Positions 16,218 to 23,877 of a stretch of 64,000 nt of DNA are shown piece after piece. The notes beneath the pieces are model-generated. The model saw nothing but the letters and a program-made list of their open reading frames with translations, was not told the DNA's origin and searched no databases. The position numbers were made by a program, and so were the translations under genes. The DNA is from Lachnospiraceae bacterium (GTDB lineage Bacteria > Bacillota > Clostridia > Lachnospirales > Lachnospiraceae), in assembly GCA_017431515.1 (NCBI GenBank), contig JAFRKV010000044.1:1-64000 (forward strand), in the 5' to 3' direction. Positions within the stretch are counted from its first letter, which is position 1; every line of letters starts with the position of its first letter.

Positions 16218-17108
16218 TCAGCCTTTGAAATCCACATGCGAGCCCACGAGTCTTTCTTCGTCTGCCAGCACGTGCTCTGACGCATGATCAAAGGAATAAC
16301 TGCGGACTTTGGAAAGCAATTCCTCCATCGAATCCGCTTCAAACGTCAGCTGTTCTCCTGCTTCCTTCTTTTCGACAGGCGCTTCCTTCTTCCCGTGCTG
16401 CTCCGTCTTCCGTTCATCCCGGCTCTTCTGGATGCGTTCCTCTTCCGCCTGCTTTTCGGCCTTCTTCTTTTCTATCTTCCTCTGCTCTTTTTTCTCCGCC
16501 GCTTTCTTTTCGATCCGTTTCTTCTGTGCATCCAGAGATTGCTCAACCGTAGCGAAAAAGGTTTCTTTCCCATTTGCATCCACGGATATGCCGAAGTTCC
16601 TGATATTCGCTCCGCTGGTGGCGAGGCTGTTCTTCGCTTCCGCCAGCTTCGATTGTGACATGGAGATGATCCCCTCATATTTCTTGCGGAAGGATTCATC
16701 CTCTGCCATGCGCTCCAGCTTCTCCTCGTCGATCAGCACGACCATTTTGTTCGCATTTCCATAGGAGGCCGCATTCTGCTGCGCCTGCGATTTCATATCC
16801 TTGCTGACCGCAATAAACTCCATATTGTGGAACTTCGCTTTCAGCTTGTCATAGTACTCCTTCGCCTGATCGGAAAGCTTCACCTCACCGATGGTATTCC
16901 CGTATTCCGTTGATCGTGGGATCAGTGAATTCTTGATGTCGAGGGGCGCATAAGACTTTACTTCCGCCTTGGAAACAGCCTTCTCCCAAACAGAATTTTC
17001 CTGCCCGCTTTTTCCCGCAGCCTGAGGTTTTCCGTTCTCCCGCTGCACCTTCCCCGCGTTGTATGATTGATTTGCCTGCTGATATGCAGAAATGCCGTAG
17101 ATTGCCAT
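16218..17108 (-). CDS. conserved Clostridia protein, DUF6033-like
   Basis: 296 residues with no signal peptide. The N-terminus is AIYGISAYQQANQSYNAGK; the middle holds KLSDQAKEYYDKLKAKFHNMEF and a beta pattern (NKMVVLIDEEKLERMAED). From about 195 to 255 there is a dense Lys/Glu coiled coil (KKRIEKKAAEKKEQRKIEKK). It matches what I remember of the DUF6033 family of Lachnospiraceae; the function is unknown. Some features, such as the SxxYG start, recall flagellar or secreted filament proteins, but this is weak. AGGAGG lies 9 nt before the ATG. Confidence 0.7.
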   Translation of the reverse strand: MAIYGISAYQQANQSYNAGKVQRENGKPQAAGKSGQENSVWEKAVSKAEVKSYAPLDIKNSLIPRSTEYGNTIGEVKLSDQAKEYYDKLKAKFHNMEFIAVSKDMKSQAQQNAASYGNANKMVVLIDEEKLERMAEDESFRKKYEGIISMSQSKLAEAKNSLATSGANIRNFGISVDANGKETFFATVEQSLDAQKKRIEKKAAEKKEQRKIEKKKAEKQAEEERIQKSRDERKTEQHGKKEAPVEKKEAGEQLTFEADSMEELLSKVRSYSFDHASEHVLADEERLVGSHVDFKG

Positions 17109-17259
17109 ATCTTCCTACCTCCTTGTATACTACCACGAAATCCGTTTCCTGTTTGCAATTGACAAATTGAGACGATACGATCCGTTTTTTATATCGGCAG
17201 ATTGGATCGTTTTCACAATAGTTTTAAGAGGTTATGTTTCGAACTGGATGGCGTCAATT

Positions 17260-17541
17260 TCACTTTTGTACTTGTGACGCAGCAACCCAACCAGAGGCTC
17301 CCTGATATTCTGTTTGCAACCATACTTCTTCTTTTGGTGTTGCAGATTTCGTTTCCGGCGAATATGAAAAAACTACAACAAATACCACTACAACTATCAC
17401 CATTGAAACAAGTGACGTAATCATTCCGGCCACTGCGCATCCGATATCGGCCACTTTCCGGTCACTTTCTCCTATCTCATCGCATTGTAAATTACAACAA
17501 CTATTGTGCTCTCGTGCAATATTATTTTTTGAAAATCGCAT
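17260..17541 (-). CDS. putative small membrane protein
   Basis: About 93 residues from ATG 17541. A short Cys-containing N-terminus (NSCCNLQCDEIGESDRK...DIGC) precedes one strongly hydrophobic helix (MITSLVSMVIVVVVFVVVFSY), followed by a polar tail ending GWVAASQVQK. The single helix and Cys pairs look real, but there is no good ribosome site and the 5' end nearly meets the divergent XRE gene. I recognise no family. Treat as tentative. Confidence 0.4.
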   Translation of the reverse strand: MRFSKNNIAREHNSCCNLQCDEIGESDRKVADIGCAVAGMITSLVSMVIVVVVFVVVFSYSPETKSATPKEEVWLQTEYQGASGWVAASQVQK

Positions 17542-17565
17542 AAGATTGTTGCATAGGAGAGACAT

Positions 17566-17835
17566 ATGATCGAGGGAAAAAACTCTGACCGGGTGATACA
17601 AGTCAATGATGTGTTCATCGGCTCCAATATCCTAGATCTCAGATTGAAGGCCGGACTTAAGCAGGTTGAACTTGTTCGTATGCTTCAGATAGACGGTCTT
17701 GACATTTCTGTTTTTTCATATAACCGAATCGAGAAGGGCACTCAGAATCCAACGGTCTCCGTTCTCCTTCGCCTCTGTACCATACTAAACTGCGATATGA
17801 ATGACATCTTTGGGATAGATCACAAACCCTTCTAA
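17566..17835 (+). CDS. XRE family transcriptional regulator
   Basis: An 89-residue one-domain regulator. Its helix-turn-helix spans about residues 20-82 (ILDLRLKAGLKQVELVRMLQ, VFSYNRIEKGTQNPTVSVLL). ATG 17566 has TAGGAG 7 nt upstream. It starts 24 nt from the divergent small membrane protein and ends before a hairpin terminator, so it is a single-gene unit. The target is unknown; candidates are its own promoter region, which contains the palindrome TTGTAAATTACAA near 17483-17495, and the neighbouring TA genes. Confidence 0.8.
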   Translation: MIEGKNSDRVIQVNDVFIGSNILDLRLKAGLKQVELVRMLQIDGLDISVFSYNRIEKGTQNPTVSVLLRLCTILNCDMNDIFGIDHKPF

Positions 17836-17859
17836 ATCAACGCTGTTTCAAAAAGCAAC

Positions 17860-17898
17860 AGTAGATCAACAGACTACCCCGTGGTCTACTGCTATTTT
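17860..17898 (+). terminator. terminator of the XRE gene
   Basis: AGTAGATCA (17860-17868) pairs with TGGTCTACT (17882-17890, one G-U pair), followed by GCTATTTTG. Confidence 0.6.
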
Positions 17899-17940
17899 GT
17901 TGCGGCTCTGGATATATCAGTAAATATACTGCTTTTTCTG

Positions 17941-17970
17941 TTGACCAATTGTATTTGCGTATGGTATGCT
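17941..17970 (+). promoter_or_regulatory. promoter of the Phd-RelE pair
   Basis: TTGACC (17941-17946), an 18-nt spacer and TATGCT (17965-17970), 28 nt before the antitoxin start. Confidence 0.5.
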
Positions 17971-17998
17971 TTGGCTAAGAGGAAAGGAGATGATTTCT

Positions 17999-18322
17999 AT
18001 GCCATCTGTTGTCAGTGCAATTCAAAACACCGTACCTATCACACAATTCAACCGTGGTCTTGCCGGTCAGATCTTCGAGGATGTGAAAGCCCATGGTGCA
18101 AAGGTCGTCATGAAAAACAATACCGCTGAGTGCGTTCTTCTCTCACCTGATGAGTATATGAAATTAATGGATGAATTAAATGATGCACACTTGGCAGCTC
18201 TCTCCACAGAGCGTCTTGCTGATTTTGATCCTGCCGCACTGATTCCCGAAGAAAAAGTCTGGGAGCATCTTGATATTACAGAGGAAGATCTTGCATCAGT
18301 CGGTGAGGTGGATTTTGAATGA
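17999..18322 (+). CDS. Phd/YefM-type antitoxin
   Basis: 107 residues. The N-terminal half has the Phd/YefM DNA-binding fold (SVVSAIQNTVPITQFNRGLA, GQIFEDVKAHGAKVVMKNN, then AECVLLSPDEYMKLMDELND). The C-terminal half is acidic and probably wraps the toxin (VWEHLDITEEDLASVGEVDFE). In this family the protein both neutralises the toxin and represses the operon. ATG 17999 has AAAGGAG 9 nt upstream; the ATG at 17990 is too close to that site. Its stop overlaps the toxin start by 4 nt (ATGA). Confidence 0.85.
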   Translation: MPSVVSAIQNTVPITQFNRGLAGQIFEDVKAHGAKVVMKNNTAECVLLSPDEYMKLMDELNDAHLAALSTERLADFDPAALIPEEKVWEHLDITEEDLASVGEVDFE

Positions 18323-18648
18323 ATTGGAAAGTAGTATATTTGCCGGAAGCGGCAAAAGATCTCGATAATCTGTCTCATCAGCAACAAATTATTGTAAAAA
18401 AGGCTGTAAAGAAAGTACAGGAGAATCCGCTGCCGCAAAGCGATGGCGGCTATGGAAAACCTCTCGGTCACAAGCACGGCCTGAATCTTACAAACCTCTT
18501 AAAAATCAAAATACGCGGCGAAGGGATTCGCATCGTCTACAAACTCGTAAAGACCGAATCACAAATGCTGGTGATTGTTGTTGGCGTCCGTGAGGATGAC
18601 GAGGTTTATGAAATAGCGTATTCCCGAAGGACGAAACATCAACTGTAG
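18319..18648 (+). CDS. RelE/ParE-family toxin
   Basis: 109 residues with the RelE pattern: WKVVYLPEAAKDLDNLSHQQ, KPLGHKHGLNLTNLLKIKIR, IRIVYKLVKTESQMLVIVVG and a C-terminal basic tail AYSRRTKHQL. Such toxins usually cut mRNA in the ribosomal A site. It is coupled by ATGA overlap to the Phd-type antitoxin. This is the third type II TA pair in the window, and it is unrelated in sequence to the other two. It looks intact. Confidence 0.85.
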   Translation: MNWKVVYLPEAAKDLDNLSHQQQIIVKKAVKKVQENPLPQSDGGYGKPLGHKHGLNLTNLLKIKIRGEGIRIVYKLVKTESQMLVIVVGVREDDEVYEIAYSRRTKHQL

Positions 18649-18783
18649 GAACTGATCGCCCCTATCCCGAATATCTGGCAGACCTGCCGCCGGCATTCAG
18701 GTTTTCTATCTCCTTCAGCCGTCCTGAAGTTCCTTGCGGAGAGTGGGACTTGCGATGCGTGGGTCCGTCGAAATCGTCATCGC

Positions 18784-19056
18784 TTAACGCGCCTTTTCAA
18801 ACCGATACCTTTGCGTCGCTTCCGGATATTTTTTCCGATCGGTCTCACTCATGAACATCTCATATGGGCGGGCATAGATCCCGAAGTCCCCGTACAGCGC
18901 CTGGTAAATCATCAGTTTTTCTTTGGTTTCCGTATGCTCGGCCGTGCCCACGATGCGATACAGATATTTGTTTGTGTTTCGTTCATCCTCCGAGATCATG
19001 TTCCGTTTGAAATGCTGCACAATATCTCCCGGATGAAAGATCCTTTCTTCTGGCAT
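18784..19056 (-). CDS. DUF1653 domain protein
   Basis: A 90-residue protein of the DUF1653 family: [18 protein letters not shown], the central [25 protein letters not shown], and the C-terminal [20 protein letters not shown] followed by RYRF. Members are small beta-rich cytoplasmic proteins of unknown role. The usual motif order H-x-KG-x-Y...Y.alygd...P..mF.e.v is present and complete. It precedes a block of three decayed genes. Confidence 0.85.
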   Translation of the reverse strand: MPEERIFHPGDIVQHFKRNMISEDERNTNKYLYRIVGTAEHTETKEKLMIYQALYGDFGIYARPYEMFMSETDRKKYPEATQRYRFEKAR

Positions 19057-19098
19057 CTTCCGCCTCCTGTTACAGGATTTCCAGTTCTTTCAAGAATG

Positions 19099-19296
19099 TC
19101 ACTTCCCATACGCAATTTTAATGATATCATCAATTCCGGCTTCCTCGATGGAGACATCCCGGCTCTCCTCGATACTCTGGTGTACCGGCCACCCGGCGAT
19201 GGGACCCACATCGGGGTCACTGGCGTATTTGTATAAATCTTCCGCATCGTTTTCCTCCCAGCGGCGCAGGATCAAGCACTTTGTTTTCAATTCCAT
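19099..19296 (-). pseudogene. GNAT acetyltransferase, internally deleted
   Basis: 65 residues. Residues 1-45 are a RimJ/RimL-type N-terminus ([20 protein letters not shown], then [20 protein letters not shown]). The frame then jumps to a short tail ([12 protein letters not shown]) with no acetyl-CoA motif. Roughly two thirds of a normal ~180-residue enzyme is missing. ATG 19296 keeps a good ribosome site (GGAGG), so a short product may still be made, but it cannot bind acetyl-CoA. Confidence 0.75.
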
Positions 19297-19335
19297 GTCT
19301 TCCTCCATTTCCAAATCCATAGTCTTTCTTTAGCA

Positions 19336-20169
19336 TTATACACCCCACACACCAGACAACAGCGGCGTTGAGAAATATCGTTCCGCGGTATCCGGCAGAA
19401 CCGTCACCACGGTCTTTCCCGGGCCGAGCTCCTTCGCAAGGTGAATGGCCGCTGCCACATTCGTGCCGCTGGAGATCCCGCACATCAGACCCTCCTCTTT
19501 GGCCAACCTCCTGGCCGTTTCCAATGCTTCCCCGTCACTGACGACATAGATCCTGTCATAGATACTCTGGTTCAGGATGGAGGGGATAATGCCATCGCCG
19601 ATCCCCATCTGCATATGGGTGCCCACCGTTCCTCCTGCAAGCAGCGCCGCATTTTCGGGCTCCACTGCCCAGATCGTGATGTCCGGATACTGTGCCTTCA
19701 GCACCTCGCCGACTCCGGTGATCGTGCCTCCCGTGCCGATACCCGAGCAGAACCCGTGTATGGGTTTCGCAGCCTGCTGCATGATCTCCATGGCCGTGTA
19801 GCATTTCTGCGCCTGTGTATTGTCTTCATTTTCAAACTGCTGGGGAACGAACACTCTCGGATCCTCTTTCTGCATCCGCGTCGCGATCTCCAGACACTCC
19901 TCGATGCACGCGCCGATATCTCCGGCATCATGAACCAGCACCACCTCTGCGCCGTAGTGTCTCACAAGTTTTGCCCGTTCCTCGCTCACGGAATCCGGCA
20001 TGATGATCACGGTTTTATATCCTTTGACCGCCCCTACCAGAGCAAGTCCGATCCCCTGATTCCCGCTGGTAGGTTCCACAATGATGCTGTCCGGTTTGAT
20101 CCTGCCGCTTTTCTCCGCACTGTCCGGTTCCCCCATCCTGTTAAGCCGTATCAGTGGCGTGTTCCTCAA
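19336..20169 (-). pseudogene. cysK: cysteine synthase (CysK-like) lacking the PLP-lysine segment
   Basis: 277 residues, against about 305 for CysK. NTPLIRLNRM at the N-terminus runs straight into AEKSGRIKPDS, IIVEPTSGNQGIGLA. The roughly 30 residues that normally carry the PLP-binding lysine (the N-P-x-x-S-x-K-D-R motif) are absent. The phosphate-binding GTGGT loop and the C-terminal SSG motif remain. The enzyme would convert O-acetylserine and sulfide to cysteine. Without the lysine it should be inactive. It begins with TTG inside the decayed nitroreductase, so it also lost its own start region. Confidence 0.8.
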
Positions 20170-20464
20170 AGCGTTTCTTTTTCGGCTCGAACGGCTCTTC
20201 TTCCGTGATGCCTACCGGCAGCATGCATACCAGTTCATACGCATCCGGCACGCCGAGGATCTTTGCCATTTTGTCCCCGATCCTGTCGGCATCCGTCAGA
20301 ATCGCTTCGTCATCCACTGCGATCAGACTGGTGGTTTGCTTGTTGCAGCCGGAAGGCGCCGCCAGACCTGCCTCCATGATCGCCGTCAGGTGCTCACGGG
20401 GGACCTTCACATTCTTGTACTTTCCACGATAGCTTCGACGCTTCAGTATGGTTTCCAACATCAT
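20141..20464 (-). pseudogene. nitroreductase-family protein, internally deleted
   Basis: About 107 residues. The N-terminus is a nitroreductase start (LETILKRRSYRGKYKNVKVP, AGLAAPSGCNKQTTSLIAVD). The frame then jumps to the family C-terminal part (DRIGDKMAKILGVPDAYELV, LPVGITEEE, KKRFEEHA). The middle, including the FMN-contacting helices, is missing; intact enzymes have about 165-180 residues. Its end is fused to the CysK-like remnant: the last codons overlap by 29 nt in another frame. Confidence 0.72.
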
Positions 20465-20567
20465 TCCTTTTTTCTCCCTGAATTGGCAGCCCCTCTTCTC
20501 CAGAAACATCGGATTCTTATCCGGCTTCCCTATCATAAATAAATCCTTCACCACAAATTATAGCATA

Positions 20568-20612
20568 AAAGAAGCAGCCGCTTCCTGAAGATGAAAAAGC
20601 AGCTGCTTCTTT
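20568..20612 (-). terminator. terminator of the BrnA-like gene
   Basis: A 14-bp stem (20568-20581 with 20599-20612), one G-U pair on the minus strand, followed by TTTTA. It lies 58 nt past the BrnA-like stop. The plus strand also has a T-rich tail, so it could act in both directions. Confidence 0.65.
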
Positions 20613-20670
20613 ATTTTGCGGCATTTATGGTTAATCTCACACGCAAAAAGCCGGCAAAATATGTGCCTTC

Positions 20671-20907
20671 CTAAATGCATTTTTTCACCATTTCCCCATC
20701 ATTTATTGCAAGATCAAGCAATCTGCTGAGCAGTCCTGTATATCCTCTGCCGTATTGCTTCGCCTTTTTAAGCGTAGCAGGAGTAATGCGAAGCGAGACG
20801 GTTGGTTTAGTTCTGTTTTCCCGGTTGATCCTCTTGAACTGCATTAACTGTTCCATAGTCATCTCAGGAGCATCCTCATCAAATACAGGTTCTTTTTTCT
20901 CGGCCAA
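20671..20907 (-). CDS. BrnA/CopG-like antitoxin, apparently orphan
   Basis: 78 residues. The C-terminal half (TKPTVSLRITPATLKKAKQY, GRGYTGLLSRLLDLAIND) fits the ribbon-helix-helix BrnA antitoxin pattern: a short strand then two helices. BrnA pairs with a BrnT ribonuclease, normally encoded just upstream. Upstream here I find an IS30 remnant on the other strand and no BrnT-like frame. It is therefore either an orphan left after IS insertion or a regulator of another system. Confidence 0.6.
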   Translation of the reverse strand: MAEKKEPVFDEDAPEMTMEQLMQFKRINRENRTKPTVSLRITPATLKKAKQYGRGYTGLLSRLLDLAINDGEMVKKCI

Positions 20908-20921
20908 GAAACTTTACACAA

Positions 20922-21095
20922 TTTACCCTGAATGACAGGGAGTCCATTGCTATCGGGATCATGCGATGCCAGTCGCTAAATAAGATCGCGGAGCATATCG
21001 GAAAACATGCCGCATCCGTGGCAAAGGAAATCAAGAGACACCGCATCTTTGTGCGCGGAAGCTACTATGCCGAAAAAAATGACCCGATCATATGA
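20922..21095 (+). mobile_element. IS30-family transposase N-terminal remnant
   Basis: A plus-strand frame reads FTLNDRESIAIGIMRCQSLN, KIAEHIGKHAASVAKEIKRH, RIFVRGSYYAEKNDPII and then stops. This matches the helix-turn-helix start of IS30-type transposases (TLNDR...I...MRxxxSLxxIAxxIGKxxxTVxKEIKRH). The catalytic DDE domain and inverted repeats are missing. The fragment is dead and marks a past insertion between the BrnA-like gene and the peptide gene. Confidence 0.7.
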
Positions 21096-21186
21096 TTTTT
21101 CGGATCATTTCGTGATACAGGCCGTCAGGTGTTGCATTTACTCTGACAATCAAGCCTCGCCGGGAATCCATGTTCATTTAACGTAT

Positions 21187-21360
21187 TCAATTAAAGTAAT
21201 ATATCGTATTCTTACCCGGCGGGTTCCACTGCTCTCCCCCAGCCACCTGATCCAGCTCCGCGTCGTCAAGGATCATTCCAGCTGCTTCTATGGTCTTCTT
21301 CGCTTCTTCTTTGCTCTCGGTCTGCTCGACCTTCTCTTTCAGTTCTCCTGTGAGTTGCAT
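21187..21360 (-). CDS. short double-glycine leader peptide precursor
   Basis: A 57-residue gene. The leader (residues 1-42: QLTGELKEKVEQTESKEEAK, then ILDDAELDQVAGG) closely follows that of the 91-residue precursor at 2424-2699. The core is only 15 residues: EQWNPPGKNTIYYFN. AAGGAGG lies 7 nt before the ATG, and the promoter region also matches the paralogue. No processing transporter is nearby. A 15-residue core rich in aromatic residues would suit a signalling pheromone or small bacteriocin; that is inference only. Confidence 0.68.
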   Translation of the reverse strand: MQLTGELKEKVEQTESKEEAKKTIEAAGMILDDAELDQVAGGEQWNPPGKNTIYYFN

Positions 21361-21400
21361 ATCGTTTCCTCCTTTTGGGCGGATTTCATTGTTCTATTCT

Positions 21401-21406
21401 ATTATA
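21401..21406 (-). promoter_or_regulatory. -10 element of the short peptide gene
   Basis: Minus-strand ATCGTATAATAGAATAGAAC, matching the block upstream of the peptide gene at 2424-2699. Confidence 0.5.
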
Positions 21407-21510
21407 CGATGAAAATGTCAGGCTGGCAGTGTTTTTGAGAAAAATATGTCATTGCAGGCACATTTTTCCTTGTAGCTGTCAAAGGGTCGCGTTGACCTTT
21501 TCATTCAAGG

Positions 21511-21634
21511 ATGTCAGAATGTCATCAATATACTTTACTCAGCATAGCGGCAACCATTCCAGCACCTTCTGAATCTGGCAATCCCAGAAGTTCCAGTCAT
21601 GTCCGGCATCTGCCTCGTCCCATGTTACGTCAAT
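21511..21634 (-). repeat. 124-bp direct repeat: duplicated 3' end of the esterase gene
   Basis: 123 of 124 positions equal 28594-28717 in the same orientation; the single difference (21547 against 28630) is synonymous. It holds the last 31 codons and 28 nt downstream of the esterase gene. The copy here is a gene scrap lying just beyond the end of the ABC operon, so the two copies bracket the whole 7-kb importer block. Confidence 0.9.
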
Positions 21635-21678
21635 ATATAATACCAGACCAGAGTGGCAATAGCACCACAAAGATTATG

Positions 21679-21717
21679 TGTGCCACAAATATAAAAAAAA
21701 TCAAGATTTGTGGCACA
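21679..21717. terminator. inverted repeat after the importer operon
   Basis: TGTGCCACAAAT (21679-21690) and ATTTGTGGCACA (21706-21717) form a perfect 12-bp stem with a 15-nt A-rich loop, 41 nt past the last ABC gene. There is no T-run after the stem on the minus strand, so it may act as a processing hairpin rather than a classic terminator. Confidence 0.45.
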
Positions 21718-21757
21718 TATTTTGCATTCGGGAAAGTATGTTTTTGCGAATAAATTA

Positions 21758-22537
21758 TCAGATTTCTTTGTTCACAGTATCAAATGTAAAGGTGTTCAAA
21801 AACTTTCTGGCCCTGTCGGTTTTCGGAAGGGTAAAAAACTCTCCCGGATCAGAATCCTCCACGATATGACCGCCATCCAGAAAGATCACCCGATCCGCGA
21901 TGGCCCGGGCAAACGCCATCTCGTGAGTAACGATCAACATAGTACGGTTCTGCCTTGCAAGATCGAGCATCACATCCAGAACCTCCCTTACCATCTCCGG
22001 ATCCAGGGCTGCGGTGACTTCATCAAAAAGCAGAACCTCCGGATGCATGATCAAAGCCCTTACGATGGCGGCACGCTGCTTCTGTCCCCCCGAAAGCTGT
22101 CTCGGATATTGACTCATTTTTGCGGAAAGTCCCACTCTCTCTAGGAGTTTTTTTGCTTCCTCGTTCACTTCAGCCCTTTTTCTTTTCTGAACTTTCATTG
22201 GTGCAAGGGTGACGTTTTCCAGGATCGTTTTGTGAGGAAAGAGATCGTAGCTCTGGAAAACCATTCCGATGCGCTCCCGGATCCTGGTAATGTTTTTCAC
22301 GGAAGGGTTCACTGTCTCCTCACCAAGATAAACATGTCCATCATCGACCGCCTCTAAACCATTGAGGCATCTTAAAAGCGTACTTTTCCCACAGCCGGAA
22401 GGTCCGACGATCACGATGATCTCTCCCTCATGTACCGTCAGACTGATGTCATCCAATACGTTAAGTTGGTCAAACCCTTTGCTGATGTGCTCTATCTTCA
22501 GTACTTCTTTTTCTCTGTTCATAATCGTCAGCTCCAA
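21758..22537 (-). CDS. polar amino-acid ABC importer ATPase (GlnQ/TcyC type)
   Basis: 259 residues. Walker [11 protein letters not shown]-loop VFQSYDLFPHKTILENV, signature LSGGQKQRAAI, Walker B VLLFDEVTAALDPEMV, H-loop VTHEMAFARAIADRV: the standard set for the polar amino-acid uptake family. It works with the two permeases immediately upstream in the operon (overlap of 10 nt with the first). It is the last gene of the operon whose binding protein is the fused lipoprotein at 25598-27298. The leader peptide suggests cystine or methionine as cargo. Confidence 0.9.
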   Translation of the reverse strand: MELTIMNREKEVLKIEHISKGFDQLNVLDDISLTVHEGEIIVIVGPSGCGKSTLLRCLNGLEAVDDGHVYLGEETVNPSVKNITRIRERIGMVFQSYDLFPHKTILENVTLAPMKVQKRKRAEVNEEAKKLLERVGLSAKMSQYPRQLSGGQKQRAAIVRALIMHPEVLLFDEVTAALDPEMVREVLDVMLDLARQNRTMLIVTHEMAFARAIADRVIFLDGGHIVEDSDPGEFFTLPKTDRARKFLNTFTFDTVNKEI

Positions 22538-23193
22538 CGTTTCTCAAGATATTTTGACAGCTGACTGATAGGCCAGCATACCAGAAAATACAGCAAAAAC
22601 ACTGTGGCAAAGACTCCGAAAGCCACATGAGGAGAGGTCCGACGGTTTGCCTCTATGATCTGCTGTCCGGCTTTCAGCACCTCCACGATCCCAATCATCA
22701 TGATAAGACTGGTGGTCTTAATCATCCTGGTGATCAGATTGATGGAAAGCGGGATCAGGCGCCGTATGATCTGGGGAATGATCACATAAAGGTAGGTTTT
22801 GGATCTTCTCATACCAAGAGCATAACTGCTCTCGTACTGTATCATCGGAATACTGATCAGACACCCCCTGACCAGATCTCCCATCTCTGCAGTCCCCCAG
22901 AAAGAGAACACGATAATGGCACTTGCTTCCGCCGGAATATTGATCCCCATCACTTTGGAAAAACCAAAAAAGACAATGAACAACAGCACCATCTGAGGCA
23001 TGATGTGCACGATCTCCAGATAGATCCGCGACAAAACGGTTATGACAGGATTCTTTAAAGACATCAGGGTCCCGAGTATCATACCAAGTACAATGCTGAT
23101 ACCCACGGATATCATACTGATCCTGAGGGCCACTCCCAGTCCTTCCAGAAGTCTTATGAAATTTGTTCCTTTGAATAAAACTTCAAAACCCAT
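22528..23193 (-). CDS. polar amino-acid ABC importer permease (HisM/GlnP type)
   Basis: 221 residues with about five membrane helices and the EAA loop that docks the ATPase (ESSYALGMRRSKTYLYVIIPQ). The N-terminal half has IVLGMILGTLMSLKNPVIT and the C-terminal half GIVEVLKAGQQIIEANR, both typical of the family. It pairs with the next permease upstream (23209-23871), probably as a heterodimer, with the ATPase overlapping its 3' end. The binding domain serving it is presumably the family-3 half of the fused lipoprotein. Confidence 0.88.
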   Translation of the reverse strand: MGFEVLFKGTNFIRLLEGLGVALRISMISVGISIVLGMILGTLMSLKNPVITVLSRIYLEIVHIMPQMVLLFIVFFGFSKVMGINIPAEASAIIVFSFWGTAEMGDLVRGCLISIPMIQYESSYALGMRRSKTYLYVIIPQIIRRLIPLSINLITRMIKTTSLIMMIGIVEVLKAGQQIIEANRRTSPHVAFGVFATVFLLYFLVCWPISQLSKYLEKRWS

Positions 23194-23208
23194 AACTCAT
23201 TCATCCCA

Positions 23209-23871
23209 TCAGCTTCCGAAGATCTTGTATCTTGCTTTTTTCTCGATCACCGTCCCGGCGATGGACACCGGTAAAAGGATAATGATATAAAAGACTACCA
23301 GCAAAAACAGACTTTCCGTCGTATCATAGTAGAGCCCAATCAGATCCTTCGCGGTAAACATCAGGTCCATCAAACTGATGGCGGAAAAAACGCTGGTCTC
23401 CTTTAATAAAAATATGACATTGGCCACTAACGCCGGCACGCTGGTGGAAAACGCCTGGGGCAATATGATCATCCAGAAAACCTGGGGGCGGCTCATTCCC
23501 AGTGCAATGGCGCTCTCGGTCTGTGAAGGGGGGACCGCGTCAAGACCGCTGCGTATGGTCTCCGTCATGTAACTGCCGCCTAAAAGGCCAAGTCCCACGA
23601 TACCGCAGCCTTCTGCAGACACATGAAATCCCAGCACCGGCAGTCCGTAATAGATAAAGAACAACTGCACCAGAAGGGGTGTGTTCCGAAAAAGCTCCAC
23701 GTAGACCTTTACCACGGCCGACAAGACCGGCACTTTAAAGTGCAGTACAGCCGATGCTATGATACCGATCAAAAAAGAAAGCAGGATCCCCAGCCATCCG
23801 ATCTTGACTGTCAGGAAGAACCCATCCACGAACAATGGGATATAATTTGTGATCACATCCGTATCTATCAT
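23209..23871 (-). CDS. polar amino-acid ABC importer permease
   Basis: 220 residues, homologous to the neighbouring permease. Signature segments are VYVELFRNTPLLVQLFFIYYG and the EAA loop ESAIALGMSRPQVFWMIILPQ. About five membrane helices. The R-N-T-P-L-L motif is typical of HisM/GlnP-type amino-acid permeases. It starts 6 nt after the MetI-like permease gene ends, so the two transporter modules are one transcription unit. Confidence 0.9.
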   Translation of the reverse strand: MIDTDVITNYIPLFVDGFFLTVKIGWLGILLSFLIGIIASAVLHFKVPVLSAVVKVYVELFRNTPLLVQLFFIYYGLPVLGFHVSAEGCGIVGLGLLGGSYMTETIRSGLDAVPPSQTESAIALGMSRPQVFWMIILPQAFSTSVPALVANVIFLLKETSVFSAISLMDLMFTAKDLIGLYYDTTESLFLLVVFYIIILLPVSIAGTVIEKKARYKIFGS

Positions 23872-23877
23872 TTTCTG

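Noticed and set aside
17213..17440. Second minus-strand frame of 75 codons near the small membrane protein
   Set aside because: It overlaps the 17260-17541 frame, has random composition and lacks the hydrophobic helix that supports the latter.
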